This document shows, one piece after another, positions 23,705 to 35,071 of a stretch of DNA of 64,000 nt. The stretch is from Branchinecta lynchi. Lineage: Eukaryota; Arthropoda; Branchiopoda; Anostraca; Branchinectidae. Both the position numbers and the translations under genes were made by a program. Each line of letters starts with the position of its first letter. Within the stretch, counting starts at the first letter, position 1. The notes below the pieces were generated by a model. The model saw nothing but the letters and a program-made list of their open reading frames with translations. It made no database searches and had not been told where the DNA came from. The stretch covers positions 14,340,030 through 14,404,029 of the forward strand of contig JAKZAP010000016.1 in the NCBI GenBank assembly GCA_023053575.1, given 5' to 3'.

Positions 23705-24080
23705 AGGACCGCTCGCATTATTTACTCTTCAACTTAAAGTATTTAAAAAAAAAATAGAATACTTTAGAACTAGGCTGTGCTTTCAGCAAATAACACACGG
23801 TTTTGGCTGTTTTAAACCTTTTCCGAGACCCGTTGACTTGAAGCGAAAACAGGGAAACAGTGTACATAACCGGTTTTTCTAATGGAAAAACTTCTCGCAG
23901 ACAACCGTCGACAGCGTAATACACACATCGAAGGTAGCAGAAGACGGCAAGGGAGAAAATCAGCGTGGTTTTGTTAGAGGGGTTAGAGTGAAGCGTAGGA
24001 AATTGGGGTCTCCGGGTTTAGAGATATGTGGAGTGATTATGGAAGTAGGTTGCATTAGTATTATAGGTAAGACAGGTCGT
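23705..24080 (+). mobile_element. R3 element, best complete copy (TTAA family)
   Basis: TTAA at 23701-23704 and 24081-24084 flank a 376-bp unit. It begins AGGACCGCTCGCATTATTTA and ends TAGGTAAGACAGGTCGT, with inverted AGGACC/GGTC(C) tips. It contains CTTCTCGCAGACAACCGTCG and TTTTGTTAGAGGGGTTAGA. Non-coding; the TTAA duplication suggests the piggyBac superfamily. Confidence 0.75.
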
Positions 24081-24084
24081 TTAA

Positions 24085-27000
24085 GCAGACCAATTTTATT
24101 CACAGCATCAAAATCATATGCCATATGCCTAATAGGCTCCTAAACGGTATCGGTGTTAAAAAGGGTCCCTTGTCTCTTTTGTATGGTCCCGTATGGTTAA
24201 CTCATTGAAAGTATTCAGTTATTTACACTGAAACCTAGCAGCCGGGTTAATGTAAAAGGTACCCACTCAAAAGTTATCTTTCGGAGTTCGTCTGGCACAC
24301 GGCTTCTATGGTTGTGATGCTATTTATTTATAAACCTGCGTTGTCTTGGGGATCGTACGAATGTTACCGTAACTTTGGCAAAAGAAAGGGATTCCTGATA
24401 ACCAAACCTGTACGGATCTGGTTTGATAAATTCAGGCAAAGCAAAGGAACAAAAAAGAGAAACATGTTTTACGGTTTACTTGTTTTTTTGTTTTTTTTTT
24501 CTGACAGGATGGGCTAAAATACAATTCTTGGGGCAATTCAAAAGATAAGTTTTCACTTGCGTGAATTTTTCGCGAAAAACTTAACCGGAGGCGCTTTAGT
24601 TGACTCAATCCATGGCAAAAGCCTCAAAAACGAAAGGGTAAGGTTTTCTCCCTCATAACGACGTTGCTACAGATAACCAGTGTTGAGAAAATGTCAGTTC
24701 ACGCTGCTTTTAACTTCCATCGGAATTATTTGTTTCAAAGAAGCCGCGGGGCTGATACGAATGTCCCCTAAAATTATGTTGGGGCATAATGTTTTCTATG
24801 AAACGAAAGCGAGCAGCAGCATTTAAAGCATCTGCTTACATATTAGTCCTAAACTACTAAACTAAACCTACTGTCTCTTATGAGCTGTCAGTACCATCCA
24901 AAGAGTTCAGGCCTGTAACATTCTTGACAATAATAGAAAGCAAATTTGACCAAGAGCACAAATAAAATTGAAAGGAGGCAGTGAAAGCATTCGCAAGGAT
25001 GACGTTGCTACATTGCTGACATTTAAAAATCATAGATATGACATCGCTAATTATGTAAATTAATACCATTTGTGTCGCCGTATCGCCTCTATGTCGTGAG
25101 CAAAGGGGTTAGTCACTTGCGAGTAGCGACGAGAAAGAAGTGAAATGTAAGTGCCATTTTCTAGTGTTATGACACTTAGGGGAAGGAAAATGTTATTATT
25201 GTCACGATGTACAGAGAGAAGTTGGTTGTAGTCAGAAACTATGCATTTTTTGCCCCTCTTTAAAGGATTTTTTGCACCCCATAGCCTATCCGCCAATATG
25301 CGGTGGTAATTATTTACTATAAAACTCAACTCTGCTCCCAGAAATTTACACAAAGCTTTGCAAGCCTGTTGCCAAGGCTGGCAAACATGGCGAAATTTGC
25401 ATCATCTGTCTTCTAAACAGTAAGCTTCTAGGAAACAGTGATCTGGAGATAGCTGACGGGCTACTTTTCGTAAACCGACAAACAATGCAAATGCCAAAAA
25501 CAATGCCAAAAACAATCCCGAAGGAGTGAATATAATACACCTGTGAAGGGTACAATATCGGGAATAAGAATGAATGGACGAACTAGGGAAGCAGAGTGAA
25601 TTATTATCATATGTAGGCTACGATGGGTCGTGCTTTACGATAGCTAAATAACAAAACTAGCTCATGTTAATAAACGGTCACTCAATACATTGAGAACTTG
25701 GGACTTACAACGTAATGACCGAAGTAGGATAGGGTAGAACGTCACCACGATATAACCAAGCTCAGCATCTTCAAACTAAAAAAATCTTCAACAAGCAGAC
25801 TCAAAACCCTTAAATACTGAAGCCCTTGAAAACATATTTGATGACATTTTCCATTGGTGCTATCAAAGATGTTTCCCATTAAGCTTGCACTGGAGAAATA
25901 TGTTTCCTTGAAAACAGACTACAACGTTAATTACCACGGTAAATTGTAACCCAAATTGTGGGGTTCATGGCTCATTCTCTACATTGTATCATTAAAGTTA
26001 CTATTAGATAAATTACTGTTCTTAGTCGTTATTTCGGGATTGGCTCTTAAACTCGGCAGAAAGAAATGAAACACTTTTTGAAACTACTCACGAAACACTA
26101 AAAAATACTGAAGAAAATATTCTTTGGAATAAAGAAAATTATTTTAACTTATTTAATAATCTATTTTAAAATTAGAAACTAATATGCTAATTTTAGTCTG
26201 GTTACCACTTCTTCGCTATTGGCTTGTTGACGTTAATTTAAATGTTTTCTACGTTTATGAATTGAGCTGTGCTAGGCCGTACTCGTTTCTCCATCTACCC
26301 TACCTTGCTCGTCAAGTGTAATCCAACTGTTCACTCTGTATCATGTGCACATCAATTTTCTGGAGTTTTCGGGAAATTGTGTGTATCCACTACCACTTTT
26401 CGAATAGGGAAACTTAGAAAACCGGTTGGTCGCACTGTAATCCTAGTGCAATTTGAAATATCCAGCATGTGATGATCCGGGTTAGAACTTGTAGAAGCAC
26501 TCGGCACTTTCTATTTCATTTCCGAAGGAATCCTATCCAAATTCGTTAGGCCCACTTATTAACTTTACCTTGTTGAAAGAGTTTTGAATTCTCGAAACTA
26601 ACTATCGTTGATACCGTAGATTTACACACTGATATTCTTTAACGATGTTTTAGCCTTTTTCTACCTCATGTGCGAGTAAAACTTCTAGTTTGCCCGTAGG
26701 CCTTAATTCCGTTCATACGACATGTCCCTTATGGTGAACAGTCATACGCGGCACGCCATTGGACGTGGTTCAGATGTAGGTCTTGGTCACCCTCCTGGAC
26801 AAAAGTTTAACATGCGCTCCGCCGTAATTGCTTAAAGCATGAAAAGTGAGACCGAGAGAAAACATGCCGTCGAATCATTGTTGGCCATTTAGCCGAACAT
26901 GAATAAGCTTTCCTGTTAAGATTGCAGTGCGTAGTATATCATTAGCGTACAGACATAAGTAAACTTTACTATAGTACCATAAGCTTAGACGAACCAAAGT

Positions 27001-27290
27001 TTGAAGGATGGCCCTCTTAGATAGGAAGCTCGTTCTTGCCCATGTCCATCAAACTGTCGCCTATTCTGTACCGTCACAACCAGCATTTGAAGACAGAAAT
27101 CTGTAACTATGACGTTAGAAACGCTCCTAACGAAGTTTCGAGCAACGACCTTCTTAGACCGAAAGCTTATCCATATTCCATGTCCATCACACTTTAGATT
27201 TACTGCCAGATCAGACATACACATTCGTTCTTCCACGAGAAATCACTTTTCCTGGTTTACAGAGCTTACATAGGATGTGCAAATAGTGCA
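24085..27290. other. Long stretch without a recognised gene
   Basis: No repeat family or domain recognised. Minus-strand frames 24878-25069, 25060-25353 and 25346-25555 lie close together but show no recognisable protein family; I do not call them exons. Confidence 0.4.
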
Positions 27291-27292
27291 GC

Positions 27293-27665
27293 TAACTAGG
27301 ATACTTCCATAAAGACCCTAGGTTGGTTAGGTCAGTATTAGCTTGAAGGAAAGGACACTTTTGAACACCAGTAGTACAACTGTATGTTCAATTGAAATAA
27401 AGCCGCGGTCAAGTAAATAGGGGGAGGACACTAGGTCATGTTGGGTTGGGAGTGTATCCTACTGATGATTACATAATAGCTATGTTAATATAGCTGGGAT
27501 ACCTCCATAAAAAAAAACCTAGGTTGGTTAGGTCAGTAATGCTTGAAATAAGACATGTCCTAAAGTAAATTTTCAAAATCCAGTAATACAACTATGATTA
27601 CATAAAGCCGCTGACAAGGAGATGGAGGGAGGAAACACTAGGGAATGTGGGGGAGAGGGTACATG
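27293..27665. repeat. Diverged tandem duplication, ~190-bp unit
   Basis: Copies near 27293-27478 and 27488-27665 share CTAGGTTGGTTAGGTCAGTA, ACTTCCATAAA/ACCTCCATAAA, ATAAAGCCGC and a GGGAGGA..CACTAGG run. They are clearly older than the 10.5-11.2 kb duplication. Confidence 0.7.
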
Positions 27666-27717
27666 TGATGTAGTATGCCTACTGAGTCCGTGCATTTTTC
27701 AAGGTAATCCCAGCAAT

Positions 27718-28055
27718 TTAGAAGACCGTCGTACCTATATAATGCCAATGCAACCTACTTCCGTAACTGCTTCGTTAATTCTTATACTCAGAGACCCAAA
27801 TTTCATTGGTTACATTCTTAACCAACGACACCTCGCCTATCTTATCACTTGCCAAATTTCACTAGTTTCCATGCGCATTATGCTCCTGAAAATTGATGCG
27901 TAAAACCGGTCTTGAACTTGCCAAGTATTTGCTAGAAGACAAGGGGTCTTGAAAAGTCTTAAAACTAAAGCCTTGGAAAAAAAAAAAAAACAGAGCTTGA
28001 TTTTACAGTATTCAGATAGTTTTGAATATTGGAACATAAACAGTAAATAGTGTGA
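27718..28055 (-). mobile_element. R3 element, degenerate full-length copy
   Basis: AAGACCGTCGTACCTATATA and ATGCAACCTACTTCCGTAAC mark the R3 right end in reverse. TATTGGAACATAAACAGTAA and ATAGTGTGAGG mark the left end. The middle is diverged. Confidence 0.6.
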
Positions 28056-28085
28056 GGTCTGCTTTGAGTTTACATATCTGTAGCC

Positions 28086-28262
28086 CAGGCCAGTATCCAG
28101 GAATTTATTTGGGGGGGGGGTGCCTTTTGGGGGTTTTCTTGCCTGCAGGTTGGAGAAAAAAGTACAAAAAAGACAAAGATCAGAGGGAAAATCCTATAAA
28201 AATTATTATTTTTATGTGTTTCGGGGGGGATCACCCCTCCCCCCCCCTCGGATACGGCCTTG
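28086..28262 (+). mobile_element. G-tract hAT MITE, copy 4
   Basis: Exact 8-bp duplication CTGTAGCC at 28078-28085 and 28263-28270. Ends are CAGGCCAGTATCC and GGATACGGCCTTG. Confidence 0.9.
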
Positions 28263-28270
28263 CTGTAGCC

Positions 28271-29128
28271 TACCGTATTCATGACTGAGCTTTGCAAATG
28301 TGAAAGTAGTCCCTGTGAGATAACGACTTGGGAACACGCACTGTTGTTCAACTTTGACAGAAGAAAGTAAAACAGTAATCCAAACCACAAAGTAAATATC
28401 CGGAATCTTTAACATCCAAAGTTGAAATCTGTGAATGAAGAATATGGATTCGAAGATGGACTAGGGGATCGATGGAAACAGACGAGAAAATATTCATTAA
28501 GAACATGATATTCTTCTGTATTCTGATCGGTCATAAACAAATGCACTTCAGAACATAATAAATAGCTAATAAATATTAACAACAGCGATGCGGATCGAAC
28601 GCTACAGTATGTGACTTAGAACAAAGACAGTTGTCTGCGGAAATTTGAGCAAATGGTAAGACATGAAAAGGGTGTGTTCAGGTTGTTGGGGAGAGTATTC
28701 ACCTAATAATTCCATATCACTGGATGAGCACTGGTAGTAGAAGTTCACAAATTGTCACTCGGGAAATAAATAACTTATAAATAGAATAAATTAACACATC
28801 AACCAACTGTCCCAAGGTGTCAAGTTTTGACTAAATTGTCATGCACACGTCCTATGAGTCCACGCGCACTCACCAAAGCGGAAACAGTTCAAACGGTAGC
28901 AAATCACCTTCACACCAGAATTTCATAACTGAGGAAATAGTCGAAGGGGAAGTGCTATCAGTTCACGTATCTGCGATCTGAAAAAGAAAAATAAACATTA
29001 TTCTCCAAACTTGATTTATCTGTCCATCGGTAGATTTCAGTAGCCACGGACAGGTTTATACGAAAGATTGTCATTAAAAAAAAAAAAAAATTGTCGCTGC
29101 ATTCTGGAACCATACTGACTAAGGAATA
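28271..29128. other. Stretch without a recognised gene
   Basis: No exon, repeat family or RNA gene recognised; an A-run near 29075-29090. Confidence 0.4.
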
Positions 29129-29136
29129 ATAGTAAC

Positions 29137-29333
29137 CAAGGCCGTATCCATGGGGGGGGGGTTAGGGGGTTGACCCCCCCCCCCCCCCCCGAAACATACA
29201 AAATTAATGATTTGTATAGGCTTTTCCCTCTGATCTGTGTGTTTTTTGTACTTTTTTGTCCGACCAGCAGGCAACCCCCCCCCCCCCCGAAAGGCAAACC
29301 CCACCCCAAAATAAATTCCTGGATACGGGCCTG
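29137..29333 (-). mobile_element. G-tract hAT MITE, copy 5
   Basis: Exact 8-bp duplication ATAGTAAC at 29129-29136 and 29334-29341. Ends are CAAGGCCGTATCC and GGATACGGGCCTG. Two C tracts exceed 10 bases. Confidence 0.92.
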
Positions 29334-29792
29334 ATAGTAACTAAGGGTTCAGAACCGTGAGTCAATGAACTGCAACAAAAAAAACTTTTACACTTTGGAC
29401 AAGTAACACACATTTTCCAAATGGCCATGCCACTGCACTACAGCAGCTGATAGACATGACATGTGTATGTCTCCCTAATTTCTTTTCTGAATGGCTTCGC
29501 GTGCTAATTTTTACCGTAGAAGCTAATTATGCACATATGGGTTACATCAAGAAAGTCACAGCAACGGAAATGGAGGTAAAAGTTCCGCATCTGCCGACAA
29601 GCAGTAAGCTGATAAAAACAAATTTCTGGAGAAATAAAAATTGCAAAGCGATGACCAGTATGTACAGAACACAATGACAAAAACCCAAAGGTACTGAAGG
29701 TGACAACAGAGCAGACCTCTCGTGGTATAGACGTATGTCCTACGACAGATTTGAAAAATTATATTGTACAGTGTAAGCTCGACCACGATTAA

Positions 29793-30530
29793 AGGACCCC
29801 TCGCACTATTTACTCTTCAGCTTACAGTATTTTAAAATATTAGAATACTTTAAAACTAGGCTGTGCTTTCAACTAATAACCCGTGGTTTTGTCTGTTAAG
29901 CAATTTCCGAGACCCGTTGAGCAGACAACACTTCTAGCTGACAACAGTCGACAGCGTGATACACATCGAATGTAGCAAAACACGACAATTGAGAAAATCA
30001 ACAGGGTTCTGTCAGAGGGGTTACAATAGTTGCGTTTTTGCTGATACCATGGTATCTGTTACCACGGATCTGCAATTAGTCGTTTGTGCAGTTATCGTGG
30101 TATCTGATATACGGTGCTCTGCAAAAACGACTATTTCCGAAATTGCACTTTTCGAAGTCATCCCAACAGAAAAAAGATATCCAGTTACATCACTAAGTGC
30201 TAAACTTCTTTCTCACCAATCTGACAAAATTTGATGAAAGTGAGATGACTTTTGAGATACCACCACCAGTTACCACGGTCGGTCCGTAGTATCTGAATAT
30301 ATGATACCACGATAACTGGCCAGATACCATGATGACTGCAAACACACCTTTTGACCGTGGTATCAGATACCACGATAACTGCAAAAACGACTTTAGACGG
30401 TGGTATCAGATACCATGGTATCTGCAAAAACGCAACTAATGTATCGAACAAAATTGGGGTCTCCGAGTTAAGAAATATGTGGAGTGATTATGGAAGTAGG
30501 TTGCGTTATTATTATAGGTAAGATAGGTCC
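29793..30530 (+). mobile_element. R3 element split by a palindromic TA-element
   Basis: TTAA at 29789-29792 and 30531-30534. Begins AGGACCCCTCGCACTATTTA and ends AAGATAGGTCC. Interrupted by 30029-30436 after GAGGGGTTACAA; removing the insert leaves about 330 bp colinear with 23705-24080. Confidence 0.78.
30029..30436. mobile_element. ATACCATGGTAT palindromic element, TA target
   Basis: Ends GTTGCGTTTTTGC and GCAAAAACGCAAC are perfect inverted repeats flanked by TA (30027-30028, 30437-30438). The interior repeats GATACCA(T/C)GGTATC and TACCACGATAACTGCAAAAA in both orientations. TA duplication points to Tc1/mariner-type mobilisation; no transposase. Confidence 0.82.
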
Positions 30531-30534
30531 TTAA

Positions 30535-32606
30535 GAGAATCACTTAAACATAAGAATATGTTGATTGATTTCGGCGTGTTTTGACTCCGCTGTCGCTTCA
30601 TGCATTTAGCTGGGAATAAATAAAATTATTGTTACTGTGCAAGTACTGATCTTGGAACACAGCTCATCAGTTGCGGTTAAGAATTATTGGGGATAGTAAG
30701 CCTTTTAAAGATTCTGTAGTCTGGTTCAAGGTCGACCACGAAATTATAACCACCGTTGGATATCGGAGTCTTATTTCATCAGCTAACCCCTGAAGCACCT
30801 CCACATGGTTCGATTAGACTTTTCCAGCTCATATTTGATTATGCTGTTGTTGGTTCGGTTTGAATTTTAGCCAACCCTCTCTGTCATCTGCTGTTTAGGA
30901 TAAAACAAGCGCGGCAGCCGACTGGTTGCGTTGATCGCATTTTCTCTGCACTGAAAAATTCATGGGAATTGTAAAAGAGAGTAAAGATTTGCGTGGGATT
31001 CTATGAATTTATTCGGCTAGTCATTATCGATTTTTACAGCGAAAAGGAAATTGACCGCGAATAGATTGCACTGTACAGATATCAGCTGATACTTCAGCAT
31101 GTCTTTCTTATAATACAACCGACATTTCAATCAACTCGATAAAGAAGCCTAGTATGTTCTATGCTCAGTTTAATAATTAATTAATTACAACTGAACATGG
31201 TATTTTTACTCCTAGTCAGCTTCCTTAGGCAGTTTGTTTTAATCCATATTTTCGGTTTGTACCAGATCCGACTAAATTATCTGCCCGATCGGAAAGCAAA
31301 CATCAGATCACGTATCGTTTATCACTCCATAACCAATCCCGAAATTTGGTTTGTCCGTAGATTTCAAGGTCTGATGGACGGAGCAACAAATAAAAACATC
31401 CCGTGATTTAGCCATGTCTTTTTATCCCTATATCAATTTTTTGTTTATTTGACCGGAGGAATTTGGATCCCAAAGTCTCTAAGCTCCACCCCCACCCCTA
31501 AGTATTTAGTCAGAAAGCCCATCAGTAGAAAACACTTGATGACCTCTTTGACGACCTTACTTATGGTCTTTACGGCATCGCTTATCAAAAAATCTCCAAA
31601 TGTCATTTCCACGAAAATAGGTATCCCTCATTTCCTTTTAAATCAAAAATGGTCTCAGCTAAAAACAAGTCAAGTTTTTGAGAAATATGGCGTCAGTCAC
31701 GCAGTTAATTAGATCTTGGTATTTTAATGGGGTCTTGGTATGAATAACCTGATGGGATACATGTATTATTAGTGTCGGATAAACTTTTTGTATCGATGAA
31801 TTAGGATATTGTCTTCAATGGCCATCACGCCTTGAAAAGTGAAAGTATCTACCGGTTGTTCTTCCGGATTTCAAAGTAGAAAGTTGGTTGGCATTTACTA
31901 CGAGATCGCAATCAGTGACGGGTACTTAGGTAGTGAATGCTCACACTGGCTGGACAAATGCGTTTTGTTTCATCGTCATACTTAAATGTGATATCCAAGC
32001 ACATTAGACAATGAAGAAAAGACGAGCAGCTGTCAGACACTCGACAAGACAGGGGTTGGGAAAGAGAAAGTGTAGTAATTGAACATGAATATGTATCCTC
32101 AAAGAAAATATACCGTTCGTGTATCTCTCCCTAAACCCAGTTTTATATTTATATTTTAATTAGGATAATCATGGCCTTTCAAGCTGAACGAAAAGTTGTA
32201 GCCTTCTAGACATTCTAACGGAAGGTTCGAAGAAGATAAAACTCAGCATCTTTCTAGTGGGGCAGATAACTGCTGTTTATAGTTTGACCTTAATTACACA
32301 GCAAGAAGAAAATGAGGCAGAGATCTGGGCACATGCGTCGTCAAAGCTGGGAAAGATAGAAAATCGATTCTGCAGGCGTATGTACATCAGCATGTGCAGG
32401 ATTCGAGAATCCTGAAAGTTTCAAAGAGGATTGTATGCCTGTTACTGGAGCCGTTCTGTAAATTCGGCTGGGAAAAAAAGATCATACAATGCATCTTTGG
32501 AACAAAGATTAAGAAAGAAGAAAGAGCAGCGAAGTAATGTGTGGTACTTACACCCTGAGAAAGCGTGGCTCAACCCATGATCTCATTGCGAAAACTGTAC
32601 AATCGT
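30535..32606. other. Stretch downstream of paralogue 2
   Basis: No gene recognised. The complement of GTAAGT at 32546-32551 is the probable 3' UTR donor of the minus-strand gene. Confidence 0.4.
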
Positions 32607-35069
32607 CTATTGACTTTTGGGCTGCTGGGATTCAAGCTCATCCAAAGCATTTAATACATAGCCGGCGAATGTGTTCAAGGCATCGTTGTTGAAATAGTCC
32701 GCGAAGTGGAAGCTGGCAGAGCGACCCAACAATCCCTGGAGGTTGGGCTTGTTGATGGTAAGGTTTGGCAGACCAATGCCGGCCAGGTTTATGGGCTTGA
32801 ACAGGTTGAAGTTACCGAAGTTGTTGGGATCGATAAGCGGAACTGCTACCAAAAGCCCAAAAGAAATGATAAGAAGGATGATGGAGGTAATTCCAAGACC
32901 TAGAAGGGTATCTTCTTCAGTGCCTGTCTTAGCGTAAGCGGCGGCGGTATGTCCGAAGCTTGGGAGGCTGGGTAGAGAGTGGTAGAGATCGGAAGCGTGG
33001 TTCTTGACTCCTTCCCACATTCCCTTGAGGTTAGCCTTGGGCAGCTTGGGTAGAGCAGCCTTTCCTTTGCCGGCTTTCACTGGGTAGTAATAGTAATAGT
33101 ATCCCTGGTTGGCTGGGGCAGTATAGGCGGGGGCAGCTGGCTGCTCGTAACTGGCTGCTGGTGCTTCGTAGCTGGAAGGAGCAGCTGGGGCATAAGCGGG
33201 GGCAGCTGGTTGCTCGTAGGCTGGGGCAGCCTAGAAATTACGGAAGCGGTTAGTCATGACGGACTCGTACCTACAAAGTTATTTGCTCGTCGTCTCAGGA
33301 AGAGTAATCTCGTTTCTCAACAGTTGTAAGTACCTGTTCGAGGCCGCTCCCATGTTTTCTCACAATCAATAATGTTTCGAATTCCGCGCCAAATATGCCT
33401 GTGCGTTTTGTCTCAATGTGGGTCAGCGTTGGGTCACAAGAAACCGGTCTTCTAGTGAAACCCGCTCCAACACGAAAGGCGCCAAAGAAAGCAACTGATT
33501 GCGCTGTTCCCTGATTAGCATTCTTATTCTTTGACCCAGTGAACGCAAGCAAATCAGCCGGGGCGAGCCTCGGTCTGTCTAAACGAAGACCCTTGAAGAT
33601 CTTCTCGTTACGGTTATAAATGGTACATCTCTTTGGCAAGGGAGCGTAGAGCTTAAAAAAGACTGTGGAAGTGTGGCGTTTCTTACCTGGTAAGCTGGAG
33701 CTGGAGCAGAATAAGCAGGTGCAGGAGCGGAGTAGGTAGCTGGAGCGGCAGCATAGGAAGATTGGGGTGGTGCAGCATATGAAGCTGGAGCTGGGGCTGA
33801 GTATGCAGCTGGAGCTGGAGCTGGGGCTGAGTAGGCAGCTGGAGCTGGGGCAGCGTATGGAGCTGGTGCAGCATATGGAGCTGGGGCAGCGTATGGAGCT
33901 GGGGCAGCGTATGGAGCTGGAGCAGCGTATGGCGCTGGTGCTTGAGGAGCATAAGCAGCTGGAGCTGGTGCAGCGTATGGAGCAGGTGCTGCTGGAGCGG
34001 CTGCGTAGGAAGGTGCAGGTGGGGCGGCTCCATAGCCAGGGGCAGCTCTGAAAAGAAAAAAGATGTGTCAAGAATGCTCAGATGTTTTTCTTGAGGAAGC
34101 AAGGCTTGTGGTCGTTAGTATACATACATCTTCGCAAATTCCTAACAGCCCCAAACATTGTTCAATACAGTTCAAAAATGTGTGTGGTGATTCGTATGCA
34201 GAAATGCCATACAAACTTCAGAACAAATTATTAGAGAAATAGGTAATGCCAAACATTTAACTTTTTTTTAATCATTATTCATGTACCAGATTAAGAATTT
34301 TTCTTTTTCCAGATTTTCTTGTTGAAATCTCCACACTCGCCAAAATCTTACATTCGGATTGGGCCACTGAAGATCCCACGGTCGTAACGAATCCTGGCTT
34401 GAACTCGCGACTTCGGATGGGGGTGATCAAGACATTGTAAATGCTAAAACGATTCCGGTTTGACTCCTTTAGCTAAGTACAAAAGGGGTTTGAGGCTCAT
34501 ATTGGCAGCCGTACCTACGACTGTCAATACTAACAGCTGTTAATCCATCGGTGTTCACAAGTAAATGCAGTTTTTAGCAGAGAGAGTTTGCCGTATTCTA
34601 GTTTAGCGCTTCCAGTCGCACTAATTTCTGTTAATTCCCCAGTGCCTCAGTATCAACATTTGTGACAGACAAAGTACAAATATATCTATCTGCAGTCTGC
34701 TTCCCAAGTAGCGTCTCAGTAGTAGAAAGTGAAAGTTACTCACTACCTTATAGATCCGACTTGTGGTTATTTCTATCTTTCACGTGTTGATTATGAGACA
34801 ATGGAGCATTAACGGAAACTTGTCCACTTGGAGCGCTGAACTGGAGTAAGGCGAATAGCTTGAAGCCAAACTTACGGTGCAGCGTGTTCGTGGTGGTCAT
34901 GGTGATGTGCACCGTCCCTCTTCTGAGCGTTCTTCACGTACACCGGTGCGGTCTTCTTTTCCAGCTTGTCTGTTGGCTTTTCCGCTGGTTTTCCGCTTGC
35001 TGGCTGTTCCGCTGCCAAACTGGCTGACACCAGGAGTGCGCATAGCGCGATGGAGTAAAAGGTCTTCAT
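32607..35069 (-). CDS. Secreted/membrane Ala-Pro-Tyr-rich protein with HHHDHH and Y6-PV motifs, paralogue 2
   Basis: Three coding exons, 34876-35069, 33687-34047 and 32607-33230, splice in frame (phase 2, then phase 0) to 392 residues. All junctions have GTAAG donors and AG acceptors. Residues 1-19 form a signal peptide (LLVSASLA). A Lys/Pro-rich stretch leads to QKRDGAHHHDHHEH at about 49-62. The middle exon is almost entirely YAAPAP/YSAPAP repeats, about 120 residues. The last exon has EQPAAPAY-type repeats, QGYYYYYYPVK near residue 226-236, a KLPKANLKGMWEGV linker, one membrane segment near 294-318 and a hydrophobic tail of about 75 residues ending SQQPKSQ. The order matches paralogue 1, which has no counterpart of the middle exon. 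An acceptor (CTTTTAG) lies 2 nt before the ATG and a GTAAGT 55 nt after the stop, so non-coding exons are likely on both sides. Repeats resemble arthropod cuticle or matrix proteins; the single membrane span makes a surface-anchored structural protein possible. Family name not recognised. Confidence 0.83.
33687..34047 (-). repeat. In-frame minisatellite exon of paralogue 2
   Basis: The middle exon is built from short repeats encoding YAAPAP or YSAPAP (for example GGAGCTGGGGCAGCGTAT on the plus strand, several near-identical copies at 33850-33925). It starts in phase 2 and ends in phase 0 and adds about 120 residues absent from paralogue 1. Confidence 0.85.
34588..34857. mobile_element. Foldback element R5, copy 2, intron 1 of paralogue 2
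   Basis: Inverted arms (GCCGTATTCTAGTTTAGCGC on the left; GAGCGCTGAACTGGAGTAAG with GCGAAT on the right) match copy 1 at 12298-12607. Its right edge is about 14-18 bp from the splice donor at 34871-34875. Confidence 0.6.
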
Positions 35070-35071
35070 AG

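Noticed and set aside
24878..25555. Cluster of three minus-strand frames as possible exons
   Set aside because: No recognised family and no consistent donor/acceptor pairing could be built by eye.
33767..34051. Plus-strand frame with LEQRMELG-type repeats
   Set aside because: Antisense shadow of the YAAPAP exon of the minus-strand gene.
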